The notes beneath the pieces were generated by a model that did no database searches, had not been told where the DNA came from, and saw only the letters and a list, made by a program, of their open reading frames with translations. Of a stretch of 64,000 nucleotides of DNA, positions 18,094 to 26,918 are shown piece by piece (position 1 is the stretch's first letter; the number at the start of each line of letters is the position of its first letter). The stretch spans positions 868,001 through 932,000 of the forward strand of contig NZ_VAWE01000001.1 in NCBI RefSeq assembly GCF_005795905.1, in the 5' to 3' direction. Both the position numbers and the translations under genes were made by a program. This stretch comes from Streptomyces marianii (GTDB lineage: Bacteria; Actinomycetota; Actinomycetes; Streptomycetales; Streptomycetaceae).

Positions 18094-18858
18094 TCAGCGG
18101 ACCGTCCAGCCGCCGTCCACCGGCACCGTGGCGCCCACCACGAACGACGAACGGTCGCTGCCGAGCCAGGCCGCGGCTTCGGCGATCTCCTCGGCCTCGG
18201 CGATCCTGGGCAGCAGCGCCGTCCGCAGCAGCCGGCCCTCGGCCTCGGGGTCGCTTGCGATCCAGCCGTCGATCATCTCACTGTGCGTTGTTCCCGGAGT
18301 GATTGCGTTGACCCGGATGCCCTGCGCGGCGTATTCGGCCGCGGCGGCTTTCGTCAAACCGAGTACGGCATGTTTGGAGGCGATATAGGGCGCTGCGACA
18401 GGGGTGGCGACAAGGCCCGCCGTACTGCTGGTGTTCACGATGGATCCACCATGCTCAAGCATTGCGGAGATCTCATGACGCATACAGTTCCAGACACCTC
18501 TCACATTGGTGTCCATAATCATGTCGTAGATTTCTTCCGACATGCGGTGCATCGGAATTTGCGCGGCGCCGGCACCGGCATTATTGAAAGCGACATCAAG
18601 TCTTCCGAAGCGTCGCACCACGTGCTGCACGGCCGCGGCCACTTCGACGTCGCACGCAACGTCGGCAACCGCGTAGTCGGCCTCATGCCCCTGCTCACGG
18701 AGTTCAGCGACGAGCGCGGCGAGCTTGTCCTCGCGCCGGGCCACCAGCGTGACGGTCGCCCCCTCCTTGCAGAAGACCTTGGCGGCCGCAGCACCGATTC
18801 CGCTGCTGGCACCGGTGATAAGCGTGTTCTTGCCTGCCAGAATTCCATCTCTTGCCAT
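18094..18858 (-). CDS. Short-chain dehydrogenase/reductase
   Basis: 254-residue classical SDR. NAD(P)-binding TGASSGIG at ~16-23, NNAG at ~91-94, catalytic Ser in the NTSSTAG strand and YIASK (Tyr-x3-Lys) near 158-162, and a C-terminal VPVDGGWTVR. The arginine after the third beta-strand region (VARREDK) suggests NADP(H). No good ribosome-binding site is visible before the ATG. Beside an AfsA homologue it is a good candidate for a ketoreductase acting on the butyrolactone side chain, like BarS1-type enzymes (inference). A tailoring role in the main pathway is the alternative. Confidence 0.88.
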   Translation of the reverse strand: MARDGILAGKNTLITGASSGIGAAAAKVFCKEGATVTLVARREDKLAALVAELREQGHEADYAVADVACDVEVAAAVQHVVRRFGRLDVAFNNAGAGAAQIPMHRMSEEIYDMIMDTNVRGVWNCMRHEISAMLEHGGSIVNTSSTAGLVATPVAAPYIASKHAVLGLTKAAAAEYAAQGIRVNAITPGTTHSEMIDGWIASDPEAEGRLLRTALLPRIAEAEEIAEAAAWLGSDRSSFVVGATVPVDGGWTVR

Positions 18859-18959
18859 GTCGGAACGCTACCAGAATTTCCACCTCCGGCATGTCGCGCC
18901 GGAATGCAGGAGCAGGTTCCCGGGCCCTGGCCGGTATAGCGCAGGAAAGGCAGGCAGGA

Positions 18960-19958
18960 ATGACTCGCAGACGCATACTCATAACCGGAGCGACGGGATT
19001 CGTCGGCTCCCGCGTCGCCGCCCTCCTCTCGACCGGCGACGCGACGGGCTCCTCGCCGGCGATCCGACTGCTCGCCCATCGAAGACGGCCCCGGCTCGGC
19101 CCCGGCGTCCGGACCGAGGTCCGTACCGGGAGTCTGGACCGGCCCGACTCCCTGCGCGGCATCTGCGACGGGGTGGACACCGTGCTGCATCTGGCCTCGA
19201 AGATCGGCGGCACGCTTCGGACCTGTACGGAGGTCAACGACGGGGGTACGGCGGCGCTGCTCGCGGAAGCCGAGCGGGCCGGGGTCCGGCGGGTGATTCA
19301 GCTGGGGACCACCGCCGTGTACCGGGACGGTCGCCATCTCTGCGCACGAGAAGGCGAGTTGACGGTCGGACCGACGACGGCGACCAGTGTGACGCGGCTG
19401 GCGGGCGAGGAGCGCGTACTGGCCTCCGGTGGGCTCGTGCTGCGGCCCCACCTCGTCTACGGGAGCGGTGACACCTGGGTGGTGCCCGCGCTCGCCGAGT
19501 TCATCAGGGTGGTGCCGCACTGGGTGGCGGGCGGGCTGGCGCGCGTATCGGTGATCGGGGTGGCCGACCTGGCCCGGGTGATAGCGGCGCTCGCAGTGCG
19601 GGATTCCCTGCCGGTCGGCGAGGTGCTGCATGCGAGCCGACCCGAGCCGGTGCGGGTGCGCGCTCTGATCGAGGCGACCGCGGCCGCCCTCGACCTGCCG
19701 CTTCCGCAGGGTGAGCTGACACGGGCGCAGGCGGCCGAGCAGCTCGGCGCGGCACGCGACGCGACGTGGCGGCGAAGGCTGTCCCTGCTCACGGTCGATC
19801 ACTGGTACGACAGCTCCCACCTGTGGAATCTCCTCGGCACCGGCCCTGCCCTGGAATTCGCCGCGGACTTCGCCGAGAGCGTGCCCTGGTACCGGGCGTC
19901 GGCCGGCCTGTCGCCGCGCCGGGCTGCCGGCCCGGGTGGTGGGCTCGCCGGACCGTGA
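18960..19958 (+). CDS. NAD-dependent epimerase/dehydratase-family reductase
   Basis: 332 residues. The extended-SDR nucleotide motif TGATGFVGSR lies at ~9-18, followed by DTVLHLAS and a LRPHLVYGSGD block typical of 3-beta-HSD-like/epimerase proteins. The catalytic YxxxK is not obvious. The start ATG at 18960 has AGGCAGGA just upstream. Divergent from the SDR gene with a 101-bp shared promoter gap. Genes of this family accompany afsA homologues in several Streptomyces hormone loci, so a role in signal maturation is likely (inference). Confidence 0.82.
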   Translation: MTRRRILITGATGFVGSRVAALLSTGDATGSSPAIRLLAHRRRPRLGPGVRTEVRTGSLDRPDSLRGICDGVDTVLHLASKIGGTLRTCTEVNDGGTAALLAEAERAGVRRVIQLGTTAVYRDGRHLCAREGELTVGPTTATSVTRLAGEERVLASGGLVLRPHLVYGSGDTWVVPALAEFIRVVPHWVAGGLARVSVIGVADLARVIAALAVRDSLPVGEVLHASRPEPVRVRALIEATAAALDLPLPQGELTRAQAAEQLGAARDATWRRRLSLLTVDHWYDSSHLWNLLGTGPALEFAADFAESVPWYRASAGLSPRRAAGPGGGLAGP

Positions 19959-19971
19959 AACCCCCACCGTC

Positions 19972-20014
19972 GCCGGTGCGCCGGTGCCCTCGGCCCGGTG
20001 GCCCGCGCACCGGC
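19972..20014. terminator. Hairpin between convergent epimerase and flavoprotein genes
   Basis: Inverted repeat GCCGGTGCGC / GCGCACCGGC with a 23-base GC-rich loop, ending directly at the stop codon of the flavoprotein gene. Confidence 0.55.
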
Positions 20015-21244
20015 TCACCCGACGATACCGACGCTGTAAGGGTTGTGCGGGGTGCCACCGAGCAGCTGGGCACCCACGGACTGGACGACCTGGTCCTGCG
20101 CGATGACGTGCTGGCACATGGTGTTGAGGTCGCGCAGCCAGCGGTCCAGGGGTGACGGCCGGTAGACGGCGGCGGTGGCCATCAGGTCGAAGAGCCGGGC
20201 CACGACGGACCGGGCGGTCCGGAACGCGCCCACGCGGGCGAGGACCGTCGCGGCCCGCTGGTCCGGGGTCGCGGTGCCGCCGTGCCGCAGGATCCTTCCC
20301 TGGTCGCGCAAGCTCCCGTATACGGCGTACCGCGCGGCCGAGAGATCCATCTCGGCCTCGGCGACGGTCATGTGGACGCGGTAGCTCTCCGACCACGGTG
20401 TCCCCGTCGGCCGGTCCCGGCGGGTGGGCACCAGTTCGCGCACATGGTCCAGGGCGGCCCGCGCCACCCCGAGCGGCACACCGGGCATGTTGCGCAGAAC
20501 CGCGTCGGGACCCGGGGCCACACCGCCGGGCCGCTGTTCGGCGAAGCTGAATGTGTGCTCCTCGGGGACGAAGAGGTTCTCGGCCCGGTAGTCGTGGCTG
20601 CCGCTGCCGGCCAGTCCGGTGCTGTGCCAGGTGTCCATGATCTCGAAGGCCGTCACGGGTGCCACGACGATCCGCCAGTGCTCGGAGGTGCCGCGCGGAC
20701 CCGGCTCGGGCTCGCCGTCACGGGTCACCAGGACACCGCCCACGACCCAGGTGCTGTGGGTGATGCCGCTGCCGAAGTGCCAGTGGCCGCTGACCCGGAA
20801 GCCACCGGGTACCCGCTCGGCCCGTCCCATCGGCATGATGGCGCCCGCGGTGATGGCGTCGGGGTCGGTGAACAGGCCGCGGGCGACGTCCTCGTCGAGG
20901 TATCCGGCGTAGATGGGGGTGTCCATACCGATCATGGCGCACCAGGCGGCCGAGGCGTCCCCGTGCGCCAGTGCCTCTATCACCTCGGTCTGCTGGACCG
21001 CGTCGAGTTCGGGCCCTCCCCGGGACCTGGGCAGGGCCATCCGGAACACGCCGGTCGTACGCAGCATCTCCACGACGTCAGAAGGCAGCCGGCGTATCCG
21101 CTCGATCTCTTCGGCTCGCTCGCGGAGCCTCGGTGCGGCCTGCTTCGCCCGCACCAGGATCTCCTCTGCGGTGAGGGGGTCCACCACCCGTCCGGTCGCG
21201 GCGTTCTGGACATCGGGGACGTCCGGGATGTGAGGCAGACTCAT
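20015..21244 (-). CDS. Acyl-CoA-dehydrogenase-fold flavoprotein monooxygenase (group D type)
   Basis: 409 residues. The fold is acyl-CoA dehydrogenase, but the sequence matches the hydroxylase branch (C-terminal acyl-CoA_dh_2 domain) used for aromatic or N-hydroxylation with FMNH2 or FADH2 supplied by a reductase. Visible: LPSDVVEMLRTTGVFRMALP, GDASAAWCAMIG, GGFRVSGHWHFGSGITHSTW, WHSTGLAGSGSHDYRAENLF. The usual catalytic glutamate of true dehydrogenases is not recognisable. It lies 51 bp downstream of the VAO-type oxidase on the same strand, probably one operon. No flavin reductase is seen in the window, so that partner is elsewhere. Confidence 0.83.
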   Translation of the reverse strand: MSLPHIPDVPDVQNAATGRVVDPLTAEEILVRAKQAAPRLRERAEEIERIRRLPSDVVEMLRTTGVFRMALPRSRGGPELDAVQQTEVIEALAHGDASAAWCAMIGMDTPIYAGYLDEDVARGLFTDPDAITAGAIMPMGRAERVPGGFRVSGHWHFGSGITHSTWVVGGVLVTRDGEPEPGPRGTSEHWRIVVAPVTAFEIMDTWHSTGLAGSGSHDYRAENLFVPEEHTFSFAEQRPGGVAPGPDAVLRNMPGVPLGVARAALDHVRELVPTRRDRPTGTPWSESYRVHMTVAEAEMDLSAARYAVYGSLRDQGRILRHGGTATPDQRAATVLARVGAFRTARSVVARLFDLMATAAVYRPSPLDRWLRDLNTMCQHVIAQDQVVQSVGAQLLGGTPHNPYSVGIVG

Positions 21245-21295
21245 TTCGGGACTCTCCCAGCGTGAGCACGGGCACGGGCGGTGGTGCGCAACGGG

Positions 21296-22783
21296 TCAGG
21301 CGTAGCGGCCGGGCGCGATGGCACAGTGCGGGTCGACCAGCTCCTTCAGGCGCCGGGCGAAGGCCCGCGCCTCGGGGTCGGGGGCCGGCCGGTCGGCCCG
21401 GTCGGCGTCTTCGATCCCGAGCCGGTAGGGGGTGAAGCCGTCCGCGGCGAACAACTCGTGGAGCCGGTCGTGCGCCCGATGGGCTCGCTCGACCGCCGCA
21501 CCGTCGTCGCGGTCGAACCTGATCGTGATGACGCAGTCGACGACATCGGCGTCGAGGGCGTTGGCGGTGGATCCGCAGCGGATCCCGGTCTCGGCCCGCA
21601 CCTGGGCGAGCAGCTCGTCTGCCCGGGCGAGGGCGGGGCCGGTGAAGGGCACCAGGGGCAGGAAGAAGAGGAATCCGCCGTCCTGATCGAGGCGGGCCGC
21701 CGAAGCCCCCGTCTTGGCCTCGAACAGGACGTCGGCGGCGTCGGGTTCGCCGGCGTAGGCCCGCTCGACGAGCCGGGCGACCTCGTGGCGCGGGCTGTCG
21801 GGATCGGTGGCGTCGGTCGAGGAGACGTCCTGGAAGAGGCCGGAGCCGGCGGCCTCCTCCGTGACGATGCGGGTCAGCGCGTCGACCGCCCGCCGGCTTC
21901 CGTCGACGCACACGTGCGCCAGATGGAGCCCGGGGGGACTGCCGTACGCCCGCGCCGCCGCCTCGTTGTACATCTTCACCACACCCCTGGCCAGCCCCTG
22001 GCTCACCCAGCTGCGGATCTCGGCCGCGACCTGCCCGAGCACCTCGGGCCGGAAGTCGAGCCGGACGACCCGCAGGGCTTCGGGGCGGGGAAGCAGACGT
22101 ACGGCCGCAGCGGTCACCACTGCGAGGTTCGACTGGACGAACAGCGGCAGCAGCGAGGGGCCGAGCCCATGGGCGTACACGGGGGTGGTCATGTGCGGGA
22201 CGGGCCACCAGCCCACCCGTATCAACTCTCCACTGGGCAGGGCCACTTCCAGTCCTGCCAGATCGTCGACCCGCTGACGCCGCAGACCGACGCCGCGGTC
22301 GAGGGCGTTGCCCACGACGCTGGTGTGAGCGGACGAGGCCGTGAGGTTGAGCATCCGCCCGGTACCCGCGAGCCGTTCGGCGAGAGAGGCCTGGGTCACT
22401 CCGGGCTCGAGCACGGCCCAGCCCCCGGCTGTGTCGAGGGCGCGGATCCGGTCGAGTCCGGCGAGGTCCACTGCCACGGCTCCGTCCCGCGCCGGCTCGC
22501 GCGAGCCCAGGCCCCAGTTGCCGCCGGTACTGAAGGCATGCAGCGGCGCCAGGTCGTCGTCGGCGAACAGTTCGACGAGGCGGCGGACCTCTTCGGCCGT
22601 ACGCGGCCGGACGACACCGGCGACCGCGCGGGAGCGGTATCGGCTCACGTTCGGCCCGAGCCCCGCCGGCAGCGGGGTGACCCGGTCGGCTCCGACCACC
22701 TCCGCCGCGATCTGCAGGTCCGGCCCGAGGCGGCGTGCGGACGGCGCTTCGCGCTCGGTCTCTTCGGTGCGCAGGACAGTCAT
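21296..22783 (-). CDS. FAD-linked oxidase (VAO/PCMH family)
   Basis: 495 residues from the ATG at 22781-22783 with a GAGGTG site; an upstream in-frame GTG would add 40 residues but has no such site. The N-terminal PCMH FAD-binding domain carries SRAVAGVVRPRTAEEVRRLV, HAFSTGGNWGLGSREP and LEPGVTQASLAERL, and LTASSAHTSVVGNALDRGVG. The C-terminal substrate domain ends in VDPHCAIAPGRYA, as in vanillyl-alcohol oxidase and 4-cresol dehydrogenase relatives. Such enzymes oxidise para-substituted phenols or alcohols, fitting an aromatic product. No signal peptide, so a cytoplasmic tailoring oxidase. Oxygen versus other acceptor cannot be told. Confidence 0.86.
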   Translation of the reverse strand: MTVLRTEETEREAPSARRLGPDLQIAAEVVGADRVTPLPAGLGPNVSRYRSRAVAGVVRPRTAEEVRRLVELFADDDLAPLHAFSTGGNWGLGSREPARDGAVAVDLAGLDRIRALDTAGGWAVLEPGVTQASLAERLAGTGRMLNLTASSAHTSVVGNALDRGVGLRRQRVDDLAGLEVALPSGELIRVGWWPVPHMTTPVYAHGLGPSLLPLFVQSNLAVVTAAAVRLLPRPEALRVVRLDFRPEVLGQVAAEIRSWVSQGLARGVVKMYNEAAARAYGSPPGLHLAHVCVDGSRRAVDALTRIVTEEAAGSGLFQDVSSTDATDPDSPRHEVARLVERAYAGEPDAADVLFEAKTGASAARLDQDGGFLFFLPLVPFTGPALARADELLAQVRAETGIRCGSTANALDADVVDCVITIRFDRDDGAAVERAHRAHDRLHELFAADGFTPYRLGIEDADRADRPAPDPEARAFARRLKELVDPHCAIAPGRYA

Positions 22784-23013
22784 GGGAGCACCTCGGGGCA
22801 CCTTCGTCGGTGGTTTGAAGCCTTCCGGGGCCGGCAGCTCTCCGCGTGAACGGGGCATCCGGCCGCGGCGGGCCCACCCGGACGGTGCGCTCTCGCTCCG
22901 CACCGAGGTCCCGCGCCGTCGCCGACTCTAGACGGCGGAGAGGCCCCGGTCTGGCGTGGTCGCGCACGTCCTCTGCGCACTTCGCGCACCGGCCGCCGGT
23001 GTGGGGACCGGAA

Positions 23014-23241
23014 CCGCGTCGGGCGGGGTTCGCCCCGTCGCGGCGCCCGGGACGGCGACTCGCGGCGTTGCCGAATCAACCGATCAGGCCCACTGCGAGG
23101 TCGATCCGGCGCCCTGCGATCTTCCCCTCGGCCCGGAGGGCCTGGGGAGACCCCACCCCCTCGACCGGAGGGCCCGGGGAGACCCCGTGCACCGGACGCC
23201 GCTCCCCGACACGGGCACGTCCTGCCTGACGCGGCACTAGT
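23014..23241. repeat. Long inverted repeat, copy 2
   Basis: Reverse-orientation relative of 10741-10993, with the same landmarks on the opposite strand and fewer GGGGTCTCC units. It ends in GCGGCACTAG at 23232-23241, where CTAG is also the left target duplication of the IS701-type insertion. It fills most of the gap upstream of the oxidase gene (22784-23241). Confidence 0.75.
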
Positions 23242-24627
23242 ACTGCAACCGCATGTGGCGTGACGGAGTGTCGTGTTGGTCGTTGGGCTGACTGTGTGAT
23301 GAATCGCTGACGGTCGCGCAGATCGAGGACTGGTCCGACGGGATAGCTGGTCTCCATGCCCGGTTCGCAGGACGTTTTGGCAGGTCGGAGCCGCGTGAGC
23401 GGGCGCTGGACTACCTGTCCACCTTGCTCTCGCCGCTGGAGAAGAAGAACGGGTGGACGCTGGCGGAGCAGGCCGGCCAGCGTCGGCCGGACGGTTTCCA
23501 GAGACTGCTGAACTTCGCCGACTGGGACGAGCACGCGGTCCGTGACGACATCCGTGACTTCGTCGTCGAGACGATCGGAGCGAAGGATGCGGTCCTGATC
23601 GGGGACGACACCGGGTTTTTGAAGAAGGGCGTCAAGTCAGCCGGAGTCCAGCGGCAGTACTCCGGCACGGCCGGACGCACGGAGAACTGCCAGATCGGCA
23701 CGTTCCTGGCCTATGCCTCCGCCGCGGGCCGGGCCTTGATCGACCGCGAGCTGTACATCCCGGTCTCCTGGACGGACGACCGCGAGCGGTGCCGGGCGGC
23801 CGGGATCGGTGACGAGGTCCCGTTCGCCACGAAGATCGAGCACTTCAAGTGGATGCTGCAACGCGCGATCGACGCACGCGTCCCCTTCGCCTGGGTCACC
23901 GCAGATGAGGCATACGGCCAGGTCAAGCACCTGCGGGCCTGGCTGGAGGAACGGCACGTCGCCTACGTGCTGGCCACCAAAGTCAATGACACAGTGACCA
24001 CCGCCGACGGCACCGACGCCGAGGTCCGTGCGCTGATCACCCGCCTGCCCCGGCAGGCATGGAAGCGGATCTCCGCCGGTGCGGGCGCGCACGGCCAGCG
24101 ATTCCACGACTGGGCCCGGATCGCGATCCGGGCCCAGTGGGTGGACGGTTTCGGGCACTGGGTCCTGGCCCGCCGCAACATCAGCGACCCCACCGAGATC
24201 GCCTACTACGTCTGCTACGGGCCCGTCACCTCGCGGCTGAAAGACCTGGTCAGGACCGCCGGAGCGCGATGGCAGGTAGAGGAATGCTTCCAGACCGCCA
24301 AGGGAGAATGCGGCCTGGACCACTACCAGGTCCGTCTCTACCGGGCCTGGTACCGGCACATCACCCTCGCGATGGCCGCCCTCGCCTACCTGACCGCCAT
24401 CCGCGCCACAGAAGCCGCAAAAGGGGCAGCCCAGACGACGAGCGAGGCCTCATACCCCTCAGCGTCCCGGAGATCCGCCGGATGATCGGGCACGTCGTCA
24501 TCACACCCCAACGCCACACCAACGAGCATCGTCTGCGCTGGTCACACTTCCGACGCCGTAGCCAAGCCCGAGCCCGCCGCTGCCACTACCAACGCCGAGG
24601 CCACGACCCACACATGCGGTTGCAGTA
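23242..24627 (+). mobile_element. IS701-family insertion sequence
   Basis: 1,386-bp element bounded by perfect inverted repeats TACTGCAACCGCATGTG (left) and its complement (right, ending 24627), flanked by the 4-bp direct duplication CTAG (23238-23241 and 24628-24631). A 4-bp CTAG target is characteristic of IS701-type elements. It inserted at the end of inverted-repeat copy 2 and right at the stop codon of the receptor gene. Confidence 0.93.
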
Positions 24628-24631
24628 CTAG
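23292..24631 (+). pseudogene. IS701-type transposase with -1 frameshift near its C terminus
   Basis: The DDE_5 transposase can be read in one frame from about 23292 (no ATG or GTG; first ATG is 23424) to a stop at 24483-24485. It includes the catalytic segment LIGDDTGFLKKGVKSAGVQR and FAWVTADEAYG. The conserved C terminus (GLIPLSVPEIRRMIGH to the final RLQY) is in the -1 frame. The switch point is around the AAAAGGGG run at 24419-24426. This may be a mutation or a programmed -1 shift. The fused frame ends with a TAG at 24629-24631 that lies inside the target duplication. Confidence 0.8.
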
Positions 24632-25272
24632 GCCTCGCGCTCCGCCATCAGACGCCGGCCGAGGTCCGGGGAGATGTCCAGTTCCGCGAGAGTCTCCGGC
24701 GTGGCGATCAAGGGCATCAGGATCGAGTACAGGTTCGCGATGCGCTCCTCCAGGTCGTCCCACCCCGTCATCACTCCGGACATGATCTGGACGCCGGAGA
24801 AGACACCGACGAGGAGTTCGCCGTACATCCTCACATCCACGTCCGGCAGCAGCTCGCCGCGCTCCTTCGCCTCGCCGAGCACCTCGGTCTGGAAGTCGAC
24901 CCAGGCCTGGTACGGCGGCCGGCGGTCCAGGTCGCTGCCCTGGTCGATGGAGAGCCGGATGCTGCCCTGCAGCAGGCTGTCGAAGTGGAGCCGGTGGGCG
25001 ACCAGCAGAGCCGAGTCCACCGCCTCCTGCAGCTTCACCTCACGTGCGTACCCCGGCAGATGACCGGTCTGACTCACCATCTGCGTGTCCAGGACTTCCT
25101 GGGCCAGCTGCTCCTTCGAACTGAAGTGGAAGTAGAAGGCCCCCTTCGTCATCCCTGCTCGCTGGTAGACGTCGGAGATCCTCGTCGATCCGTATCCCCG
25201 CTCCGCGAAGACCGCGCCTGCGGCCTCGAGAATCGCCTGCCTCGTCCTGACCGCACGCTCCTGCTGCGCCAT
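24628..25272 (-). CDS. arpA-like: TetR-family gamma-butyrolactone receptor (ArpA/ScbR type)
   Basis: 214 residues. The N terminus MAQQERAVRTRQAILEAAG and the helix-turn-helix ISDVYQRAGMTKGAFYFHFS followed by SKEQLAQEVL are hallmarks of the ArpA/BarA/ScbR receptor subfamily, not of TetR proteins in general. GAGGGGAG precedes the ATG. ARE5 lies ~70 bp upstream, so it most likely represses itself as well as afsA and the AraC operon, releasing DNA when the hormone binds. Its TAG stop is made from the CTAG target site of the adjacent IS. Length is close to the family norm, so little or no C terminus appears lost, although the last residues may have been altered. Confidence 0.92.
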   Translation of the reverse strand: MAQQERAVRTRQAILEAAGAVFAERGYGSTRISDVYQRAGMTKGAFYFHFSSKEQLAQEVLDTQMVSQTGHLPGYAREVKLQEAVDSALLVAHRLHFDSLLQGSIRLSIDQGSDLDRRPPYQAWVDFQTEVLGEAKERGELLPDVDVRMYGELLVGVFSGVQIMSGVMTGWDDLEERIANLYSILMPLIATPETLAELDISPDLGRRLMAEREA

Positions 25273-25340
25273 ACGGACTCCCCTCTTGCCTGCCGCCGCC
25301 TGGTTCCGGCGGACCGTGCTGTTTCCAGGAGGCCAAAAAC

Positions 25341-25358
25341 AAACCCGCAGGCACGTAT
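25341..25358. promoter_or_regulatory. ARE5: autoregulatory-element-like site
   Basis: AAACCCGCAGGCACGTAT, flanked by AAAAAC and CTTAC, upstream of the receptor gene. One mismatch (T to G at the centre) to ARE4. The remainder of the gap to 25752 shows no gene apart from the hairpin at 25715-25744. Confidence 0.8.
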
Positions 25359-25714
25359 CTTACTGCGTGCTACCACCTTGGGGCCAGTCGAGCGAAGGTG
25401 GACATTCCTCGATCCGTGCAACCGCTGACCTACGGCCGTTTCGCCGGGTGAATCCGCCCCGCACAAGGCGATGGCGATCACGTCACAACCACACACCGTC
25501 ACAATTTCTTCGCGAACAGCACACTCTCCCGACCGTCCCATCGGCGTCCCCGCGGTCGCATGGGGATTCCGGTTCGCCTGACCAGACTGACTACCGGGCG
25601 GCGGCCCGGGGCGACCGCATTTCACGGCAAAGCGCCCGGCCGCATGCGTTCCGAGTCCGATGCCCGCAGCACCGTTCCCACCACGTCCCCGGGACTCCGT
25701 CCTCGAGGGGTGGA

Positions 25715-25744
25715 GACGCCTGCCCCGCCCCCACGGCAGGCGTC
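25715..25744 (-). terminator. Hairpin after the AraC gene
   Basis: Perfect 10-bp stem GACGCCTGCC / GGCAGGCGTC, 10-base loop, 9 bp past the AraC stop codon. Confidence 0.7.
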
Positions 25745-25752
25745 CATTCGCG

Positions 25753-26757
25753 TCAGTCGTGCAGGAGCCCCGCGGCCGTCGGCGCCTGCGAAGGGGCCGT
25801 CCCGTAGACCCGTCCGTACGCGGCGGAGAAGGTACCCGGGTCGCCCCAGCCCCAGCGTGCGGCGACGGTCTCGACCGATTCGCCCTCCCCCGGCTCCGCC
25901 GCCCGGAGTTCGCGGTGCGCGCGCTCCAGGCGCACCCGGCGCAGGTAGCCCATGGGGGTCGTGTCGTGGAAGTGGCGGAAGCCGTCGTGGAGGGTCCTGG
26001 CGGAGACTCCCGCCGCGGCGGCCAGGTCCGTGAGCGTGATCGGACGGTCGGCGTGGTCGTGGATGTACTGTGCCGCCCGGTCCACCGTCGCCTCACCGAC
26101 GTTGCCGGTGCCGGAGGCCAGTGGGTCGTGCTCGGTGTAGCTGTTCGGGAACATCGACAGGGCCACCGCCGCGACCATGCGGGCCGCCGCGTCGCGCGAG
26201 AGCGGGGTACCGGCGGCGCTGTCCTCGCCGAGCAGATCCCACGCCCGGCGCGTCGCGGCCTGCCAGACCGCAGCCTGCTCGGCCGGCGCGGGCACCTGGG
26301 ACCGTGGCATCCGCATCGGCTCGCGCGGCTCCTCCTCACCCAGGCCCGCGACGTCGCGCAGCAGTTCCGGCTCCATCCGCGCGGTGCGTGCCTCGACGTG
26401 GTCGGCGTGCGTGCGGTGGGGAACGTCGGGCCGGCCGGCGGGCATCACGTCCCCCGGCAGCCATCTGGTGTCGGTGCCGGCGCAGTCGACATCCTGGCGC
26501 CCGGAGAGGAGTTGCGTCATCAGCAGGTGCCGCGCGGGTTCCAGGAAGTAGCGGGCCTCCGCCGGAACGCGCACCGCGTCCAGGGCCAGTTCGGGCGTCG
26601 CACGCCGCTCGTGCCGGAACGGCGCGCGGAAGGACGGCGTCGGCACTCCCATTCGGATGTCCGCGCCGTAGGCGGAGGCCAGATACGCCCTGCCCCGTTC
26701 CGCATCGGTCGTGGAGAAGACACTGCGGACCACGTCGTCACGACTGCTGGCACTCAT
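25753..26757 (-). CDS. AraC-family transcriptional regulator
   Basis: 334 residues from the ATG at 26755-26757. The C-terminal ~100 residues form an AraC HTH pair: ITLTDLAAAAGVSARTLHDG, FHDTTPMGYLRRVRLERAH and GWGDPGTFSAAYGRVYGTAP. The N-terminal ~210 residues match the AraC-binding-2-like domain common in Streptomyces regulators. Downstream hairpin at 25715-25744. It is outside the ARE-controlled set and belongs to a different region, with DUF5133 upstream. Target unknown. Confidence 0.87.
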   Translation of the reverse strand: MSASSRDDVVRSVFSTTDAERGRAYLASAYGADIRMGVPTPSFRAPFRHERRATPELALDAVRVPAEARYFLEPARHLLMTQLLSGRQDVDCAGTDTRWLPGDVMPAGRPDVPHRTHADHVEARTARMEPELLRDVAGLGEEEPREPMRMPRSQVPAPAEQAAVWQAATRRAWDLLGEDSAAGTPLSRDAAARMVAAVALSMFPNSYTEHDPLASGTGNVGEATVDRAAQYIHDHADRPITLTDLAAAAGVSARTLHDGFRHFHDTTPMGYLRRVRLERAHRELRAAEPGEGESVETVAARWGWGDPGTFSAAYGRVYGTAPSQAPTAAGLLHD

Positions 26758-26918
26758 CGCGTTTCGCCTCACTTCACCGGGCTGCCCTCCCCCGCCTCGG
26801 CCGCGGCAGACGGAGAGGCGAGCCCGTACGCCCTCGCTTTCGACGTTACGCCGACGCCCCGTGCCGGGCGATCCGGGGCCGTTGGACGACTGGGCCGGTG
26901 GCCCTTCGCCGGATGCGG

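Noticed and set aside
18870..18900. A sixth ARE between the SDR and epimerase genes (CCGGCATG)
   Set aside because: Only a half-match to the core; the GTAT half and A-rich flank are missing.
1..25400. NRPS or PKS modules in the cluster
   Set aside because: No condensation, ketosynthase, acyltransferase or carrier domain can be found in this window. Such genes could lie beyond the left edge.
1..25400. TTA (bldA-dependent) codons in the cluster regulators
   Set aside because: The TTA/TAA triplets I checked near 4072 and 20036 straddle codon boundaries. I did not do an exhaustive count, so no claim is made.
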